In this document: positions 34,985 through 45,764 of the stretch, piece after piece | How the letters are laid out: each line of letters starts with the position of its first letter | How positions within the stretch are numbered: the first letter of the stretch is position 1 | DNA from: Peromyscus leucopus | Taxonomy: Eukaryota > Chordata > Mammalia > Rodentia > Cricetidae | Direction of reading: 5' to 3' | DNA length: 64,000 bases | NCBI RefSeq assembly: GCF_004664715.2 | Contig: NC_051070.1 | Coordinates: forward strand, 72,482,200 to 72,546,199 | Notes under the pieces: model-generated | Seen by the model: the letters and a program-made list of their open reading frames with translations, nothing else | Told to the model about the DNA's origin: nothing | Database searches by the model: none | Translations under genes and position numbers: made by a program

Positions 34985-35255
34985 TGTTGTGGAATAACCT
35001 TTTTGAACAATGTGAAAATGTGTCACTTGGATTGGTGTAATAAAGAGCTAAAGGGCCAATAGCTAGGCAGGATTTTTGGGGCAGAGAGGATGCTGGGAAG
35101 AAAAAGGGCTGAGTTGTGTGGAAATATGGAAGAAGCAGGAAAGCAGGATGGGCGGTCCGTCGATGAGGTAAACAAGCCTCAGGCAGCACATAGATGAGTA
35201 GAAGTGGGTTGATTTAAGCAGGCTTTGTAGCGCTTTCCAGAACTATAGAAGCTAG
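34985..35255 (+). mobile_element. LTR, mys-like family, truncated
   Basis: Begins TGTTGTGGAATAACC directly after a B1 A-tail, shares GGCCAATAGCTAGGCAGGA, and fades before an L1 fragment. Confidence 0.65.
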
Positions 35256-35339
35256 CCAGTAGAAACATACAATCATCGACAATCTTGCGCAGCTGTGGAC
35301 CCTATAAGCAACAATAATCAGCAGTCTGGTGAAATACGC

Positions 35340-36228
35340 CTGTTGGTGCAACAACGGCATGAATATTATGGGTGTAACCTACAGCTTTCTGATTGTATTT
35401 AAGGCCTGCAGCACAGGACGGAACTCATGCCTCTACTGTTAACCTGGCCAAGAACCAATGGCTGGGGAGATCATAGACCCCAGGGGAGAACCTACTACTA
35501 ATTTTACTAAATGGACATATCAAACTGCCATTACTATGAATATAAGGATGCATGTCTGTTTCTTTATACCCATTGTTGTTTTTATTGATAAAGAATAATT
35601 AGATAAACCATTCACATTGGATCATCAGTGCAGCCCTCAGATCTCATCAGAGAATCTTCCCTCTGCAGTGAAGGTGTTAACTCCGGAAACACAACTGTAG
35701 GGGGAAAGTGAGGGTGAAATGCTCAGCCCTAAATCTTACATCCATGTCACGACCTCTTCCCTGCAAGGCTCTGGGAACGTCAAGGATATAAGAGCCAGCA
35801 GTCAGGGAGAGCTGCTGTAAGATGCTGTCTTCTGCACAGGACAAAGCTGTTGCTCTCAGGAACTCACAGCAGCTGTGGCTGACTCCACAAAATCAAGTCA
35901 GCCAAACTTCCGGCATGAAGGAGAAGAGGCTTGCAAAGGCCCACCCTTACTGAGGAGCTGTTGGCAGTTGATGGTTGCTGGGGGGGGCAGTTTTCTTCAA
36001 GGGTGTAGCTAGCTGCTGGTAGGGGTGCCCATGCTCCTAGACATCCCAACTCCCATGCATGAGTGGCACTAATTGGATTTAGTTGATTACTTTTTTTAAA
36101 GGACATAGTGTTGAGATGGGATCAAGGCAAGGGCGGTCTGGGAGGTGCTGGGGGGGGCATGGGGCAAAGTATGGTCTAAATACATGTATAAAATTTTCAA
36201 AGAATAAATTAAAACCTTTAAAAAAATT
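35340..36228 (+). mobile_element. L1 3'-end fragment
   Basis: Matches the rodent L1 3' region by recognisable blocks (GGGAGAACCTACTACTA, GAGCTGTTGGCAGTTGATGG, AAGGGTGTAGC) ending in an AATAAATTAAAA tail. No ORF2 remains. Confidence 0.7.
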
Positions 36229-36479
36229 CTGTCATAGTAATCACTGGAAACTTTGTGGAGACGGGTCCCAGCGGCTTAATTTAGTGGGGACTCTGGGTTG
36301 GTGGCACAGGGATGTAGATTTGTCATTAGGTCTGCTTAGGGAATAAATAAGGCCCTGAAAACGACAAAAGTGAATTAATGTAGAACCTAGGAAACATGTT
36401 TCCAGTTACCTGTCTACATACTGTCTAATAAAATAATTAAAAGGCATTTTATATTTATTGTAACACATTATTCACAGCC

Positions 36480-36560
36480 TTCTGAATTAAGGCAGGTGTT
36501 ATCTCATCTTACAGAAGATGAGACAAGAGCCAGGAAGTGAACCCCTTCCTCTATAATGAG
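36480..36560 (-). mobile_element. MIR-like fragment
   Basis: ATCTTACAGAAGATGAGACA followed by GAGCCAGGAAGTGAACCC is reminiscent of the MIR core with a deletion. Confidence 0.35.
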
Positions 36561-37130
36561 CTTTTAGATTTTGGAATCTTGTGTGCACAGGTGAGTAGCA
36601 GTGGGTGGAGGTACTAGAGAGTGGTGATGTAAGATGTGAAAAAGAGCAATAAAAAGCTCCAGCTGCAGCCTGGAGGGAGTAAGGGTGAGATGGCATGGTG
36701 GAAACCGGGACCGTAGACTTTGTGCTTGACGTCCTTAAAGCACAGCTTCCATCAGCCAGGCTTAGGGCACCGTCCTGCAACCTGAAGGACAGACAGCCCC
36801 TTGCCTCTGAGGGCTTTATCCTCACTTGTCCTAATTGTGCACAATCCTCAGGGGAGGTCTTCTAAGCTGAGAATTCTGGAATGAGACCCCAGGACTGTCC
36901 TTAAAGGAACTAGTTATGGAATGAATGGGGCAAGAGGGCAGGAGGAGTGGAGACAGCATGGGGCCATGGGTGTGGGATACAGTACAAGGTGGGAAGCTGG
37001 CGGGGATGTAAGATACAGACATGGATAAGAGCCAGACTATGACAGTCTTGTGTCCTATGAGATGCTGACTGGATTATATATTGTAAGAAATGTGAAACCA
37101 TTGCAAAGGATTAAATAAAACAGGGAATTT

Positions 37131-37339
37131 GAAGATTATTTTTAATGTGTACAAGTATTTTGGCCTGCATGAATGTATCTATATCACCTGCATCCCTGGT
37201 GATAAGGCCAGAAGAGTGTCAGATCCCCTAGAACTGGAGTTACAGGTGGTTGTGAGCCATCTCGTGAGTGCTAAGAACTGACTTGGGTCCTCTGGGAGAG
37301 CAGCCAGTGCTCTTAACTGTTGAGCCATCTCTCCAGCTC
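37131..37339 (-). mobile_element. B3 SINE
   Basis: Reverse copy ending CATCTCTCCAGCTCC. Confidence 0.82.
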
Positions 37340-37499
37340 CATGGGAACTAATTTCTTTTTCAGAAGTTGAATGAAAGATACTGAGACTTAGTGGAGTTGA
37401 GTGCCTTGTGTCCAGGTAACAGGAGAGGCTGAGCTGGGAAAGAAGTCTACAAGAGAGGGATAGATTTGGGGAGAATGTGGCTTATGGATTCATGTGCAT

Positions 37500-37690
37500 A
37501 CTGAGTAATCACCACGAGCCAGGCACTGGGCAAAAGCTCATGACTTACACTGTCATGAGTTCTAATACCACCATGAGGTATAACATTCTATCATTGTGAG
37601 CAGATGAAGCAGAAGCTTGGTAAACTCAAGCGATGACACATGCCATAGAAACTATGGAGCTAGGACTTGAGCCTTGATGATTTTACCATC
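37500..37690 (-). mobile_element. MIR-like SINE, antisense
   Basis: GAGCCAGGCACTGGGC and GGAGCTAGGACTTGAGCC resemble MIR in one order; diverged. Confidence 0.45.
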
Positions 37691-37762
37691 ATGCCTTGTG
37701 GTTGATGGTTAAGGAGATAGAGAAGCTTGTCACAGAAAACTGAGGAAGCATACACACAACTA

Positions 37763-38089
37763 TGATGGTTAGAGCTAATGTCAACTTGATAGGCTCTGGA
37801 ATCACCTGGGAGATGGGATTCTGTGCATGCCTGTAAGACACAGTCCTGATTGCATTAATTGAGGTGGGCATCACTGTTTCCTGCCTGGGATGCTGAATTG
37901 TGTGACTGGAGAAAGGGAGTTGAGCAGCAACATGTGTTCATTCATTTCTGCTTCTTGACTGGATTCTATGTGACCGCTGCCTTGACCTCCCCATGCTGGT
38001 GGCTCTCCTTGATACGTGAGCCAGAATAAACCCTGCTCTCTTAAGTGGCTCTTGTCAAAGCTTATCATAGCAACAGGAAAATAAAGACA
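37763..38089 (+). mobile_element. LTR-like rodent repeat
   Basis: TGATGGTTAGAGCTAATGTC to AATAAAGACA with AGCCAGAATAAACCC; resembles the Y/MaLR type but is a separate family. No target duplication found. Confidence 0.5.
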
Positions 38090-38218
38090 ATGACACAGAA
38101 GAACAAAGTCTGAGGAGAACAGATTTAATTATGGACCCTAGTTTGTGCAGCCAGAAAGAGCAAATTCAGAGGACCGCAGAGAGAACACCAATATGTCTCT
38201 CTCTGAGACCAACTCCTC

Positions 38219-38600
38219 TGCTGGGGGATGTCTTTCTGTATTCTGCGAATATATATTGTTCCCACTGGTTAATAAACAAAGCTGCCTTGCCTAGAGGTGG
38301 GCAGGAAAATCCAAAGAGAGAGACAGGAAAGAGAAAGGCAGAGTCCGGAGAGATGCCAACCACCACCAAAGGAGAAGCAACATGCCAACAGACCGGTAAG
38401 CCATGGAAGACGCGGCAAAACATAGATGAATAGAAATGGGTTAATTTAAGATGTAAGCACTAGCTAGCAAGAGGCCTGCCATAGACTGTGCAATTGGTAA
38501 TTAATATTAAGCCTCTGAATGATTATTTTATAAGTGGCTGCAGGCCGGGGGTGGGAGGTGGGGAGGGGGGCAGGCGGGACCCGAGAAACTTTTGACTACA
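38219..38600 (+). mobile_element. LTR, distant relative of the mys-like family
   Basis: Opens GGATGTCTTTCTGTATTC, has GGTTAATAAACAAAGC and GAAATGGGTTAATTTAAG, and ends GACTACA. Edges approximate. Confidence 0.55.
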
Positions 38601-38715
38601 TCCCTCCTTCCCCTGAGCTCCACAGTGAGCCCCAGAGCACCCGGTGCTCTGCCTACTGACTCCCTTTTCTGCTGCTGCTGAAGGTGAAGAGGTTCTCCTA
38701 AGAGCAAACCCAAGG

Positions 38716-38838
38716 AGCTGGATGGGGTGATACACATCTGTGTTTCCAGCACGCAAGAGGCTGAGGCAGGGGGATAACCAATTTGAAGCCAACCTGGGCT
38801 ACATAGTGAGACCCATGTCACCAAATAAAACCCCCCAA
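38716..38838 (+). mobile_element. Old B1-type SINE
   Basis: GGGTGATACACATCTGTG; diverged. Confidence 0.55.
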
Positions 38839-39749
38839 ATGTGCAACTGTGGAGTAAACCTGTAGGGAGAAGAGGTTGAAGGGCCTGTGGGACAAAAGGG
38901 CTAGACCTAGCAGGTTCTTGGGAGCTAGCGTGTTGACTCTGATAAAGATCCAGACATTTGATAAAAAGCTGAGGAACTTGTTAGCCCTTTTCTCAGCAGA
39001 ACAAGCTACCACAGACCAGCCAATACGAAGAATCTGATCTGGCCAGGTGGTTCACATTCTCTCAGGTCCCAGGTAGTGCTCTCAGAGCCAAGCTGCCAAC
39101 TTTGAGGCTTCAGAGGCAGCATGCAGAGATTTCTAGCAGGGCTCTGACCTGATAGGCCCTGAGTCATAGGTGCAGGGTGTCGGCACAATCAGCTGGGAAT
39201 TGATGAGGACTGTGGGAAGTCCTTGTGAGGGTTCTTTGTTCTCAGTCTGTCATTTCGGTGGGAAGTGCCCATGCACACGGCCCCCGGGGCTTGTGAGTGG
39301 GATGAGACATTGGTGAACCTTTGATCAAAGGTAAACACTTTGTTCTTCAGCAACAAGATGGTTCTTTCCTTCCCACTTTGCTGGAAGCAAGACCAGTGGG
39401 CCAGAGCAGACATCAAAGAAGATCCAGGGACTTAGGGGTTTCTGGCCAGGAGGTTGGAACTAAGAGTTCTGAGGACACCAGAAAGCAGGCCAGACAGCAA
39501 TGTATCTTTCCTCCTACCCAGCTAACCCACGTAGAACAGGGCTTCTTAAACCCAGGGGACGCTCCCTCCTTCCAGACTGGTCTTTATCCAGCAACCTTTT
39601 CAGCCTCATCCCACCTCTTGGCTGTAAGTGGCCTTAGGCAAGGCACACCTCTGCCTCCGACTCTCCTCCCTGACTTCAGTTTCTTCCTGAGAGCTGTCTG
39701 AGACCTGCCACTGTACTCTGTTCTCCGTTCCCTCTGTATTTACCATAGG

Positions 39750-39876
39750 GGGGGCCTGGAAACAGGGAGCATCCAGCAGCATCTCTCACCCGAGGACCAG
39801 CTGGACCTCTGATTCTGTGCTCCAGCCCAAGGACTGGGTGAGACCGAGACTCAACGGTGAACCACGGGAGAGAAGG
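39750..39876 (+). other. Rnase13: Possible 5' non-coding exon of Rnase13
   Basis: A good splice donor (AAGG/GTGAGC, GT at 39877-39878) lies about 200 bp upstream of the coding-exon acceptor. RNase A genes normally have one non-coding first exon, so this is a candidate. The 5' boundary is a guess and no promoter motif is clear. Confidence 0.3.
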
Positions 39877-40082
39877 GTGAGCTGTAGATGACTGGTCTGA
39901 GGGGTGGCCTTGAGCAGGTGTCCTCTCTGGAGTGTCAGGATTTGTAAGTGTCCCTGAGCAGTTCTTAGAGGATGAGGGAGGCCTATAGGGAAAGTTGGAG
40001 AAGACTGGCAGCTCTGGGAAGGGTGGACAGTCTCTTTAGGCTGAATGTGTCTCTAATTACCGTAACTTTGCCAGCAGAAGGC

Positions 40083-40544
40083 ATGGCACGGGATGCGGTC
40101 TGGCTCCTTTTCCTCCAGCTCGTCTTACGGCCAACTCTGGCGATAGGCATCAACATGCAGATGGCCATCAAGAACTTCCGCACCTTACACATTGACTACC
40201 CCATGGTTAAATACCCGAAGGGTTTCCACGGGTACTGCAACGGCCTCATGGCCTATGTGAGGGGCAGGTTACAGGACTGGTTCTGTCCTAAGATCCACTA
40301 TGTGGTGCACACCCCCTGGAAAGACATCCAGAAGTTCTGTGAACACAGTGAGAGCTTCTGCGAGAACTACAATGAATTTTGCACCCTCACTCAGGACTCC
40401 TTCCCCATTACCGTCTGCACCCTGGACTCTAAGCAGCCACCAACCAGCTGCAGCTACAACAGCACCCTGACCAACCAGAGGCTGTACTTGCTCTGCTCCA
40501 GCAAGCACAACGCTGAGCCAATAGGTATCATTGGCATCTACTAG
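40083..40544 (+). CDS. Rnase13: Ribonuclease A family member 13 (probably non-catalytic)
   Basis: The product is a 153-residue secreted protein of the vertebrate RNase A superfamily, on one coding exon as usual for the family. Residues 1-21 form a signal peptide with a WLLFLQLVL core. All eight cysteines of RNase A are present (52, 68, 86, 93, 100, 112, 123, 138), and from the second onward the spacing equals that of RNase A (18, 7, 7, 12, 11, 15). The first catalytic histidine is kept (H35 in FRTLHID). The CKxxNTF motif reads CPKIHYV, so the catalytic lysine position is Pro69, and the second catalytic histidine position (nine residues after the last cysteine) is Ile147. Hydrolysis is therefore unlikely. 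There is one N-glycosylation sequon (N126-S-T). The start is the ATG just after a 3' splice site (AG at 40076-40077); the frame is open further upstream, but only into intron. Synteny with Tppp2 and Ndrg2 supports the name. In other mammals the gene is expressed in testis and epididymis. Confidence 0.95.
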   Translation: MARDAVWLLFLQLVLRPTLAIGINMQMAIKNFRTLHIDYPMVKYPKGFHGYCNGLMAYVRGRLQDWFCPKIHYVVHTPWKDIQKFCEHSESFCENYNEFCTLTQDSFPITVCTLDSKQPPTSCSYNSTLTNQRLYLLCSSKHNAEPIGIIGIY

Positions 40545-41382
40545 GGACTTAGCTCGCAAACCAGTCCCACCTCGTTACAGGTCTCCACATGCCACCCCAA
40601 AGCCTGTCCCCATACTCGGACTCTGGCTGCATGTCTTCCTGACTTCTGAGGCAGAGCCTCGCCCCCCTTCAGGGTCTTTTCACCTTCTCACCACCCCCAC
40701 CCCGAGCCTCCCTCCCCCAGTGACAGTAAAACCCACCCAAGAAGCGGATGGGTGTCCAGCTGGCAGAGCCTGTCTATCCACTGGGCCAGATCCCGACGTC
40801 TGGATGGAGGCCCAGGTCCCAACTCACACCATAGCAACAGGCACCCAGTTCCAGTATTTCTCCCTATCCCTGTTTTTAGTGTCCATCTCCCACACTTCCC
40901 TTATAATTCCTGCCACTCTTCAGCAAAAGGAACCTCCCTACGACCCTGAGACCCTTTTGGTCTCATATTCCCCGAGCCCCGTCTCCAGTCTGCACTTCTC
41001 TGTGATCTCCCCTTCTGTATACCCTACCCTTCCCCCACTTCCCTCACCATGGAGCCTAGGGCTGTTTTCCCCCATGCTCAGACCACTCGTAGTCTTGCTG
41101 CCTACCTTTCCCCAACCTCTGCCTTCCATCCTTCTCTCACCTTGGCCCATCAGTATCTCAAGTTCTCTTTTCTGTTCTTCCCAAGGTCCCTTAGCCCCCC
41201 TTTCCTCCCTCACCTCTACCCAACATTTCCCAGACTCCAGGGTCTGTGCCACTCAGGTGGCAGATGATGAGGCCAGCCCAATTTCCAGTCCTGTAAAGTG
41301 GAAGAACCATGAGGGGAAGCTGGGCAAAAGGTTCGGGAACTCCTTTCTGTATTGACTTCTTGTGAGTCTGTAACCATTTCCA

Positions 41383-41388
41383 AATAAA
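41383..41388 (+). terminator. Rnase13: Rnase13 poly(A) signal
   Basis: AATAAA occurs about 840 bp after the Rnase13 stop and is followed by an A-rich run. The intervening C/T-rich sequence is taken as 3' UTR. Confidence 0.7.
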
Positions 41389-41519
41389 AAGTTTAAAAAA
41401 CGCATTCAACTCAATTGTGGTTTAATTCCCTTCCCTGCTTTTGGTGTCCTGGTGACCACCCACTTCTGGCCATCCTTCAGAACTGCTCTGGGCAGCTGGA
41501 AGTGTCTTTTGTTCTGTAG

Positions 41520-41668
41520 GCATGACAGTGGAGGTGGAGACCTTCAATCCTAGCAGGTGTCTCTGTGAGTTCAAGGCCAGCCTGATCCAGCGTTCCAGGC
41601 TTCCAAGACAGCCAGGGCTTCACAGTGAGACCCCTGTCTCAAAAACCAAGCCAACCAACCAACCAAAG
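41520..41668 (+). mobile_element. B1 SINE between Rnase13 and Tppp2
   Basis: Forward B1 with (CCAA)n tail. Confidence 0.75.
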
Positions 41669-42152
41669 AGAAAGATTCTCTTTTCCCCAGCCAGAAAATA
41701 CATTTGTGATTTGTAACAGTGTTGGGCTCCCCTTGTTGGTTTTTATCTAGCGCCCAACAAAACTTGGATTCTAACAGAGAGCAAGTTGGGAGACACATTG
41801 AAGGCTCTGCTAAGAGATTATTTGGGTCATGGTATGTCAGATCAAGAACTATGACTCCCTTTGGGGAGGAAGAAGGAATGGAGGCCACTGATGTGTAAAC
41901 ACAGTAAGTAAATGTTTTTCCTTCGGCATCTGATTTAACTCTTACCTCCAAATGCATTACCCAGTCCTGTTTCTCAGGAGCAGTTGCCAAGGAGACGACT
42001 TCGTTATGGTTAGTATGCATGAGGCTCAGTAGGGAAAGGGTCCATGGCTGAAAACCCTGGCTCCTTGGGCTTTCTCTTCTCTCCTCTGTCTATGGACCAA
42101 TCTGGTCCTCCCATTCATGAGACAGAACTCACCAGATGCTGCACACACGAGG

Positions 42153-42158
42153 TTTATT
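42153..42158 (-). terminator. Tppp2: Tppp2 poly(A) signal
   Basis: TTTATT on the plus strand is AATAAA in the sense of Tppp2, about 56 bp beyond the stop codon, which implies a very short 3' UTR. Confidence 0.75.
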
Positions 42159-42213
42159 ATCTCCTAGATGTCCTGGTGTTAAAAACACAGGGCCAGGGGA
42201 CGACGGCTCCTCT

Positions 42214-42399
42214 CTACTTGTTTTTCTGGTCATAGGTGCCGGCCCCCTTGTAGCCGCTCACATAGCCTGAGTTGTCGGCGGTCTCTTCCCGACCTTCGAG
42301 GCCCTTCCCTTTGCCGCTCTCATCAAAGCGCTCCTTGTGGGTTCCGGTGTACTTACTGGTGTCTGTCAACCGGTCGACGCCACCCACTGTGGTTGCTTT
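42214..42399 (-). other. Tppp2: Tppp2 last coding exon
   Basis: The acceptor CCCGGCTTGCAG lies 83 bp from a C-run/AG minisatellite in the preceding intron. The exon encodes residues 110-170, ending [10 protein letters not shown] and stop. Confidence 0.93.
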
Positions 42400-44406
42400 C
42401 TGCAAGCCGGGGGTGGGGTGGTGGGGTGGGGGTTGAGCCATCCTCCTTTTCCTGCGCTATCACAGCCCTTCCCCACATACAGTCTTAGAGCCCTAAGGCC
42501 CGTGCTGGGGGGGGGTCTTAGAGCCCTAAGGCCCGTGCTGGGGGGGGGTCTTAGAGCCCTAAGGCCTGTGCTTGGGGGTCTTAGAGCCCTAAGGCATGTG
42601 CTGGGGGTCTTAGAGCCCTAAGGCCCGTGCTGGGGGGGGGTCTTAGAGCCCTAAGGCCTGTGCTTGGGGGTCTTAGAGCCCTAAGGCATGTGCTGGGGGT
42701 CTTAGAGCCCTAAGGCACGTGCTGGGGGGGGGTCTTAGAGCCCTAAGGCCCGTGCTGGGATCGCTTGCGCTGCCTCTGGCATGGCGCTGCTTCCTGAGGC
42801 CCAGACACAGCTGTGGGCAGGAACTCTGACAGAACCATCTACTCCTGAAACCGGAGGGTTCTGCTGTGGGAAAGGACAGTGGATTTCTCTGTATCCAGAG
42901 GAGTTATTCTGATCAAGCCAGTGCCAGAGGGCTTCAGTCCCAAGCCCTGCCTCCAATGTGCAGAGTCCAGAGCACTATTTGTACAGAGGGAACAATTTAG
43001 GAAGAAGAGGGGTGAGAGGCAGGACGTCCGAGATTAAACCTTTAATGTACGGAGGAGGAGGAGTCAGGGGAGCGGGCACCAAGTTCCTCCAGTGCTAATG
43101 TGCCTCCAAAGCCACGGAAGACTGAGGCGTCTAGACCAGACATGAGACTTGAAAGAGAGTCTAAACCCCACTAGTGAGATAGCTATGCTGTGGTTAAGAA
43201 TGTAGCCAGCTGCACCTGGAGCAAGTCTCTCTTTCCATGCCCCAGTCCTCTCGCCTCCAGAATGACTGCAAGGGTGCTCAGGTCTTCCAGTACAGGCTTT
43301 TCAGTCTGTCCCCTGAGTTAGACTGCCGACAGGACTTGGGGCCCTGAATCGGGGGGACTGGAGCAGTAGAGGCTAGGGAAGTGGGGCTCTGGGCTGGAGG
43401 TGAAGAATGCTATCCTGAAGGCAGGTGTGGCAGCGCACACCTGAAATCCTAGCGCTTGGAAGGCTGAAGTACGAAGATCTTCAGTCCACAACTAGCCTGG
43501 GGTCACACAGCCAGTTCCAGGCTAGCCTAAGCTAATAGAGTAAGGTCCTGCTAGACAGAAAGATAGACAGACAAGAAGGAAGGGAGGGATGGAGGGAGGC
43601 GGAAAGAGACAGGAAGGAAAAGATCAGACAAAAGTGAAGAATGTTACTCACAGTAACACCGGTGGTAGCAGGGTCCTTGCCTTCCATGAGTTTATAAACA
43701 TTCTCCAAAGCCTCATCTAGGCTCTTCCCCTTGAAGCGCTTTTGGCCCAGCTCCTTCATCGCCTCTTGAAACTGTTGAAAGTTGATGGTTCTGGCATTCT
43801 TGGCCCTGGCCAGTCGGACAGAAATCCAGTAACCGTGGAGTGTGAAGTCATTGCCTCCCAACATCTACCTTTTTCTTAGTCAGGCATGGCCTCTTTTATC
43901 CTGCCAATGAATCTTGAGGATAGGGATCCGGACAGTGCCTGGCACCTGCCAGATGCTCCTTATGAATCTTCCATCATAAGAACTGTGCCATCTGGCTGGT
44001 CGGTGGTGGCACACGGCTTTAATCCCAGCACTCGGGAGACAGAGGCAGGCGGATCTCTGTGAGTTCAAGGCCAACCTGGGCTACAGAGCGAGTTCCAGGA
44101 CAGGCTCCAAAGCTACACAGAGAGACCCTGTCTCGAAAAACCACCACCACCACCAAACCCAAAACAACAGCAAAAAGAACTGGGCCGTGACCAACTACCT
44201 TTTCACCTCACCCCCCCAGCTTCGGCCCCTTACTTCACTTTGCTGAACACAATGTCCACGTCTGTGGAGGTCACCGCCTTGCCATCCATGATGCCGCAGT
44301 CTTTACAGAGTTTGGAGAAGTTCTTGTTGGTAATTTCGGTGCCACTGCTGGATGTGTCCCCAAAGACGGCAAACCGGTGGAATGTTTTCTCTGCTTCTGA
44401 GGCCAT
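42214..44406 (-). CDS. Tppp2: Tubulin polymerization-promoting protein family member 2 (p25-alpha)
   Basis: Three coding exons on the minus strand splice in frame: 44406-44234 (residues 1-57 and two bases), 43805-43652 (completes Lys58, then 59-109) and 42399-42214 (110-170, stop). Junctions are GTAAGG/CAG, GTGAGT/CAG and TTGCAG. The 170-residue product begins [16 protein letters not shown] and has the p25-alpha core ([40 protein letters not shown]) and the basic C-terminal tail with [20 protein letters not shown] typical of the TPPP family. It lacks the long phosphorylated N-terminus of TPPP1. Family knowledge: TPPP2 is testis/sperm-enriched and linked to sperm motility; its microtubule-bundling activity is weak or absent. 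It converges on Rnase13 and diverges from Ndrg2. Intron 2 holds two B1 SINEs and the last intron a minisatellite. Confidence 0.96.
42482..42760. repeat. Minisatellite, 9 units of about 30-34 bp, in the last Tppp2 intron
   Basis: Nine head-to-tail copies of TCTTAGAGCCCTAAGGC followed by a variable GTGCT and a run of 5-8 G. Variants run A-A-B-C-A-B-C-D-A, so an A-B-C triplet is itself duplicated. There are no spacers. In the Tppp2 sense each unit contains a C run followed by AG. Confidence 0.95.
43420..43550 (+). mobile_element. Old B1-type SINE in Tppp2 intron
   Basis: GTGTGGCAGCGCACACCTG; just downstream of the middle exon in Tppp2 sense. Confidence 0.6.
43652..43805 (-). other. Tppp2: Tppp2 middle coding exon
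   Basis: The acceptor is CTGGCCAG/GGCC and the donor ACT/GTGAGT. It encodes residues 59-109, from AKNARTINF to ATTGVT, plus the last base of Lys58. Confidence 0.93.
43990..44156 (+). mobile_element. Young B1 in Tppp2 intron 2
   Basis: GGCGGATCTCTGTGAGTTC with AAGAACTG on both sides; antisense to Tppp2. Confidence 0.9.
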
Positions 44407-44412
44407 GGCCAA
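44234..44412 (-). other. Tppp2: Tppp2 exon with start codon
   Basis: The exon starts after CACGTGCAG (acceptor AG at 44414-44413) with TTGGCC before the ATG at 44406-44404. It ends in a strong GTAAGG donor. The in-frame ATG further upstream lies in intron sequence. Confidence 0.9.
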
Positions 44413-44665
44413 CTGCACGTGGGGGTGGGGAGGACAGAGAGTAAAGAAGGGGACTGGGAGGTGAGGGGTGAGCACGGCACACTGCAGCAGCCCCGGGAAC
44501 AATTGTCCTCTTCCCTGCTGCTCTCCACTGTCTCCCTCAGCTTTCCATCCCACTGATGCAGCTCCGGCACGAGCCTTCCCTCCCCAGCCACCACTGCGTA
44601 GCCTACCGGCAAGCTTAAACTCCCGTGCAATCCTCCCTCCCTGCCTGCCTCCCGCTTTCGCATAC

Positions 44666-44765
44666 CTGGGGGCCCAGGTGGTGTCTGTGATTTTTTTGGA
44701 TACAAGTGTGTGCAGCTATGTGGGAGCCAGAGGACTGGGGGGAAGGTGTGGGAACAGGGAGGAAA
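44666..44765 (-). other. Tppp2: Predicted 5' non-coding exon of Tppp2
   Basis: CAG/GTATGC is a good donor (GT at 44665-44664) about 250 bp upstream of the start-codon exon. The CRE-like pair lies 35-60 bp further upstream, where a proximal promoter would sit. The 5' limit is inferred. Confidence 0.45.
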
Positions 44766-44800
44766 AAAAAATGAGTGAAGACAGCAGAAAAGAAACACTG

Positions 44801-44826
44801 TGATGTCACAGTGTAGCGTGACATCA
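44801..44826 (-). promoter_or_regulatory. Inverted pair of CRE-like octamers, predicted Tppp2 promoter
   Basis: TGATGTCA (44801-44808) and its exact reverse complement TGACATCA (44819-44826) are separated by ten bases. Each differs from the CRE palindrome TGACGTCA by one CpG-to-TpG type change. CREM-driven promoters are common among spermatid genes, which fits the family's expression. Function is inferred. Confidence 0.45.
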
Positions 44827-45616
44827 CTTCTGCCTCTGCTGTCTTCCCTTCTGGCCTCAGAAGCAGAGGTTGGCATATCAATGCCCCTGCCTCTGCAGGG
44901 TTGTCCAGCCACGGCACTGAAATGAGCAAGAGCTTCAAGCTGTGTAGTGGCTGTGGGGTCATGGCTGGCAAGACAGGACCTTTGAACTGAGCCAGCTGCC
45001 AGCCTGTTGGCATTTTCAGATGATCAAACTCCCCTGATCACTTCCGCTCAGTTTACTAATCTTATGGGTTCTGGCCTCACTATGCCCTCACGTGGTAGAA
45101 TCCCCTTGGCCTATAAAGGCACTAATCTAGTTCCTGAAACCTCATCATGAGCACCCCAAGTCCCACTTCTTAATGCTGTCATGTTGGGAGGGAGGAGTTT
45201 AGCATGTACACTATGGGGAGATCCAGCCACTGAAGCATCTGGAATTGAGTTGAACATTGCCCTCCTGCCTGATCTTCCAGGTGTACTGACTAGCATGCAG
45301 AATCCCTCTGGCTGTGGAAAAACAACCACAGCAGGGAAAAAGCAGAGGACCTGGAGTATAATAGGTCTATATAAAAGTAGTGTGAAATGTACCAGAGAGC
45401 AAGTCTGGAACTCTCAAAATCTCCCAGATAAGTTTCTGAGCACTCCCAAGTGTCCCTTAATGGTTCTTTTCTGGGCAAAAGCCCTGTAAGAGATGAGCTT
45501 CAGGGATCCCATTGCAGATTGGTCGCTTTCTTGTCTTAGATAATCAGGTCCTAATTCCTTTAAACAGTTTGTAATCTTATAACTTCATTATTGTCGTCGG
45601 GGGTGAGGGTGGGGTG
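44827..45616. other. Upstream flank of Tppp2
   Basis: No exon supported beyond the CRE pair. Confidence 0.5.
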
Positions 45617-45722
45617 TGGTGGGTTGGCAGCACATGCCTTTAGTCTCAGCATTTGGGAAGTAGAGGCAGGTTGATCTGAGTTTGAGGCCAGCCTGGTCTA
45701 TTAAACAAACAAACAAACAAAC
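45617..45722 (+). mobile_element. B1 fragment
   Basis: GCACATGCCTTTAGTC, (CAAA)n tail. Confidence 0.78.
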
Positions 45723-45764
45723 ATACATTCCTTTCCATTCCCATTCTTGCATCCTTATTCAAGT

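Noticed and set aside
40531..41355. 275-codon open frame after and overlapping the Rnase13 stop
   Set aside because: It opens with TTG; the first ATG is at 40804. The region is C/T-rich with few chance stops, has low-complexity Pro/Ser/Leu content and fits a 3' UTR ending at AATAAA.
42482..42760. Regular array considered as a CRISPR-like structure
   Set aside because: Units are contiguous, with no unique spacers; it is a minisatellite in a vertebrate intron.
44271..44912. 213-codon minus-strand frame over the Tppp2 first coding exon
   Set aside because: Out of frame with Tppp2 and running through intron, exon and promoter; no domain.
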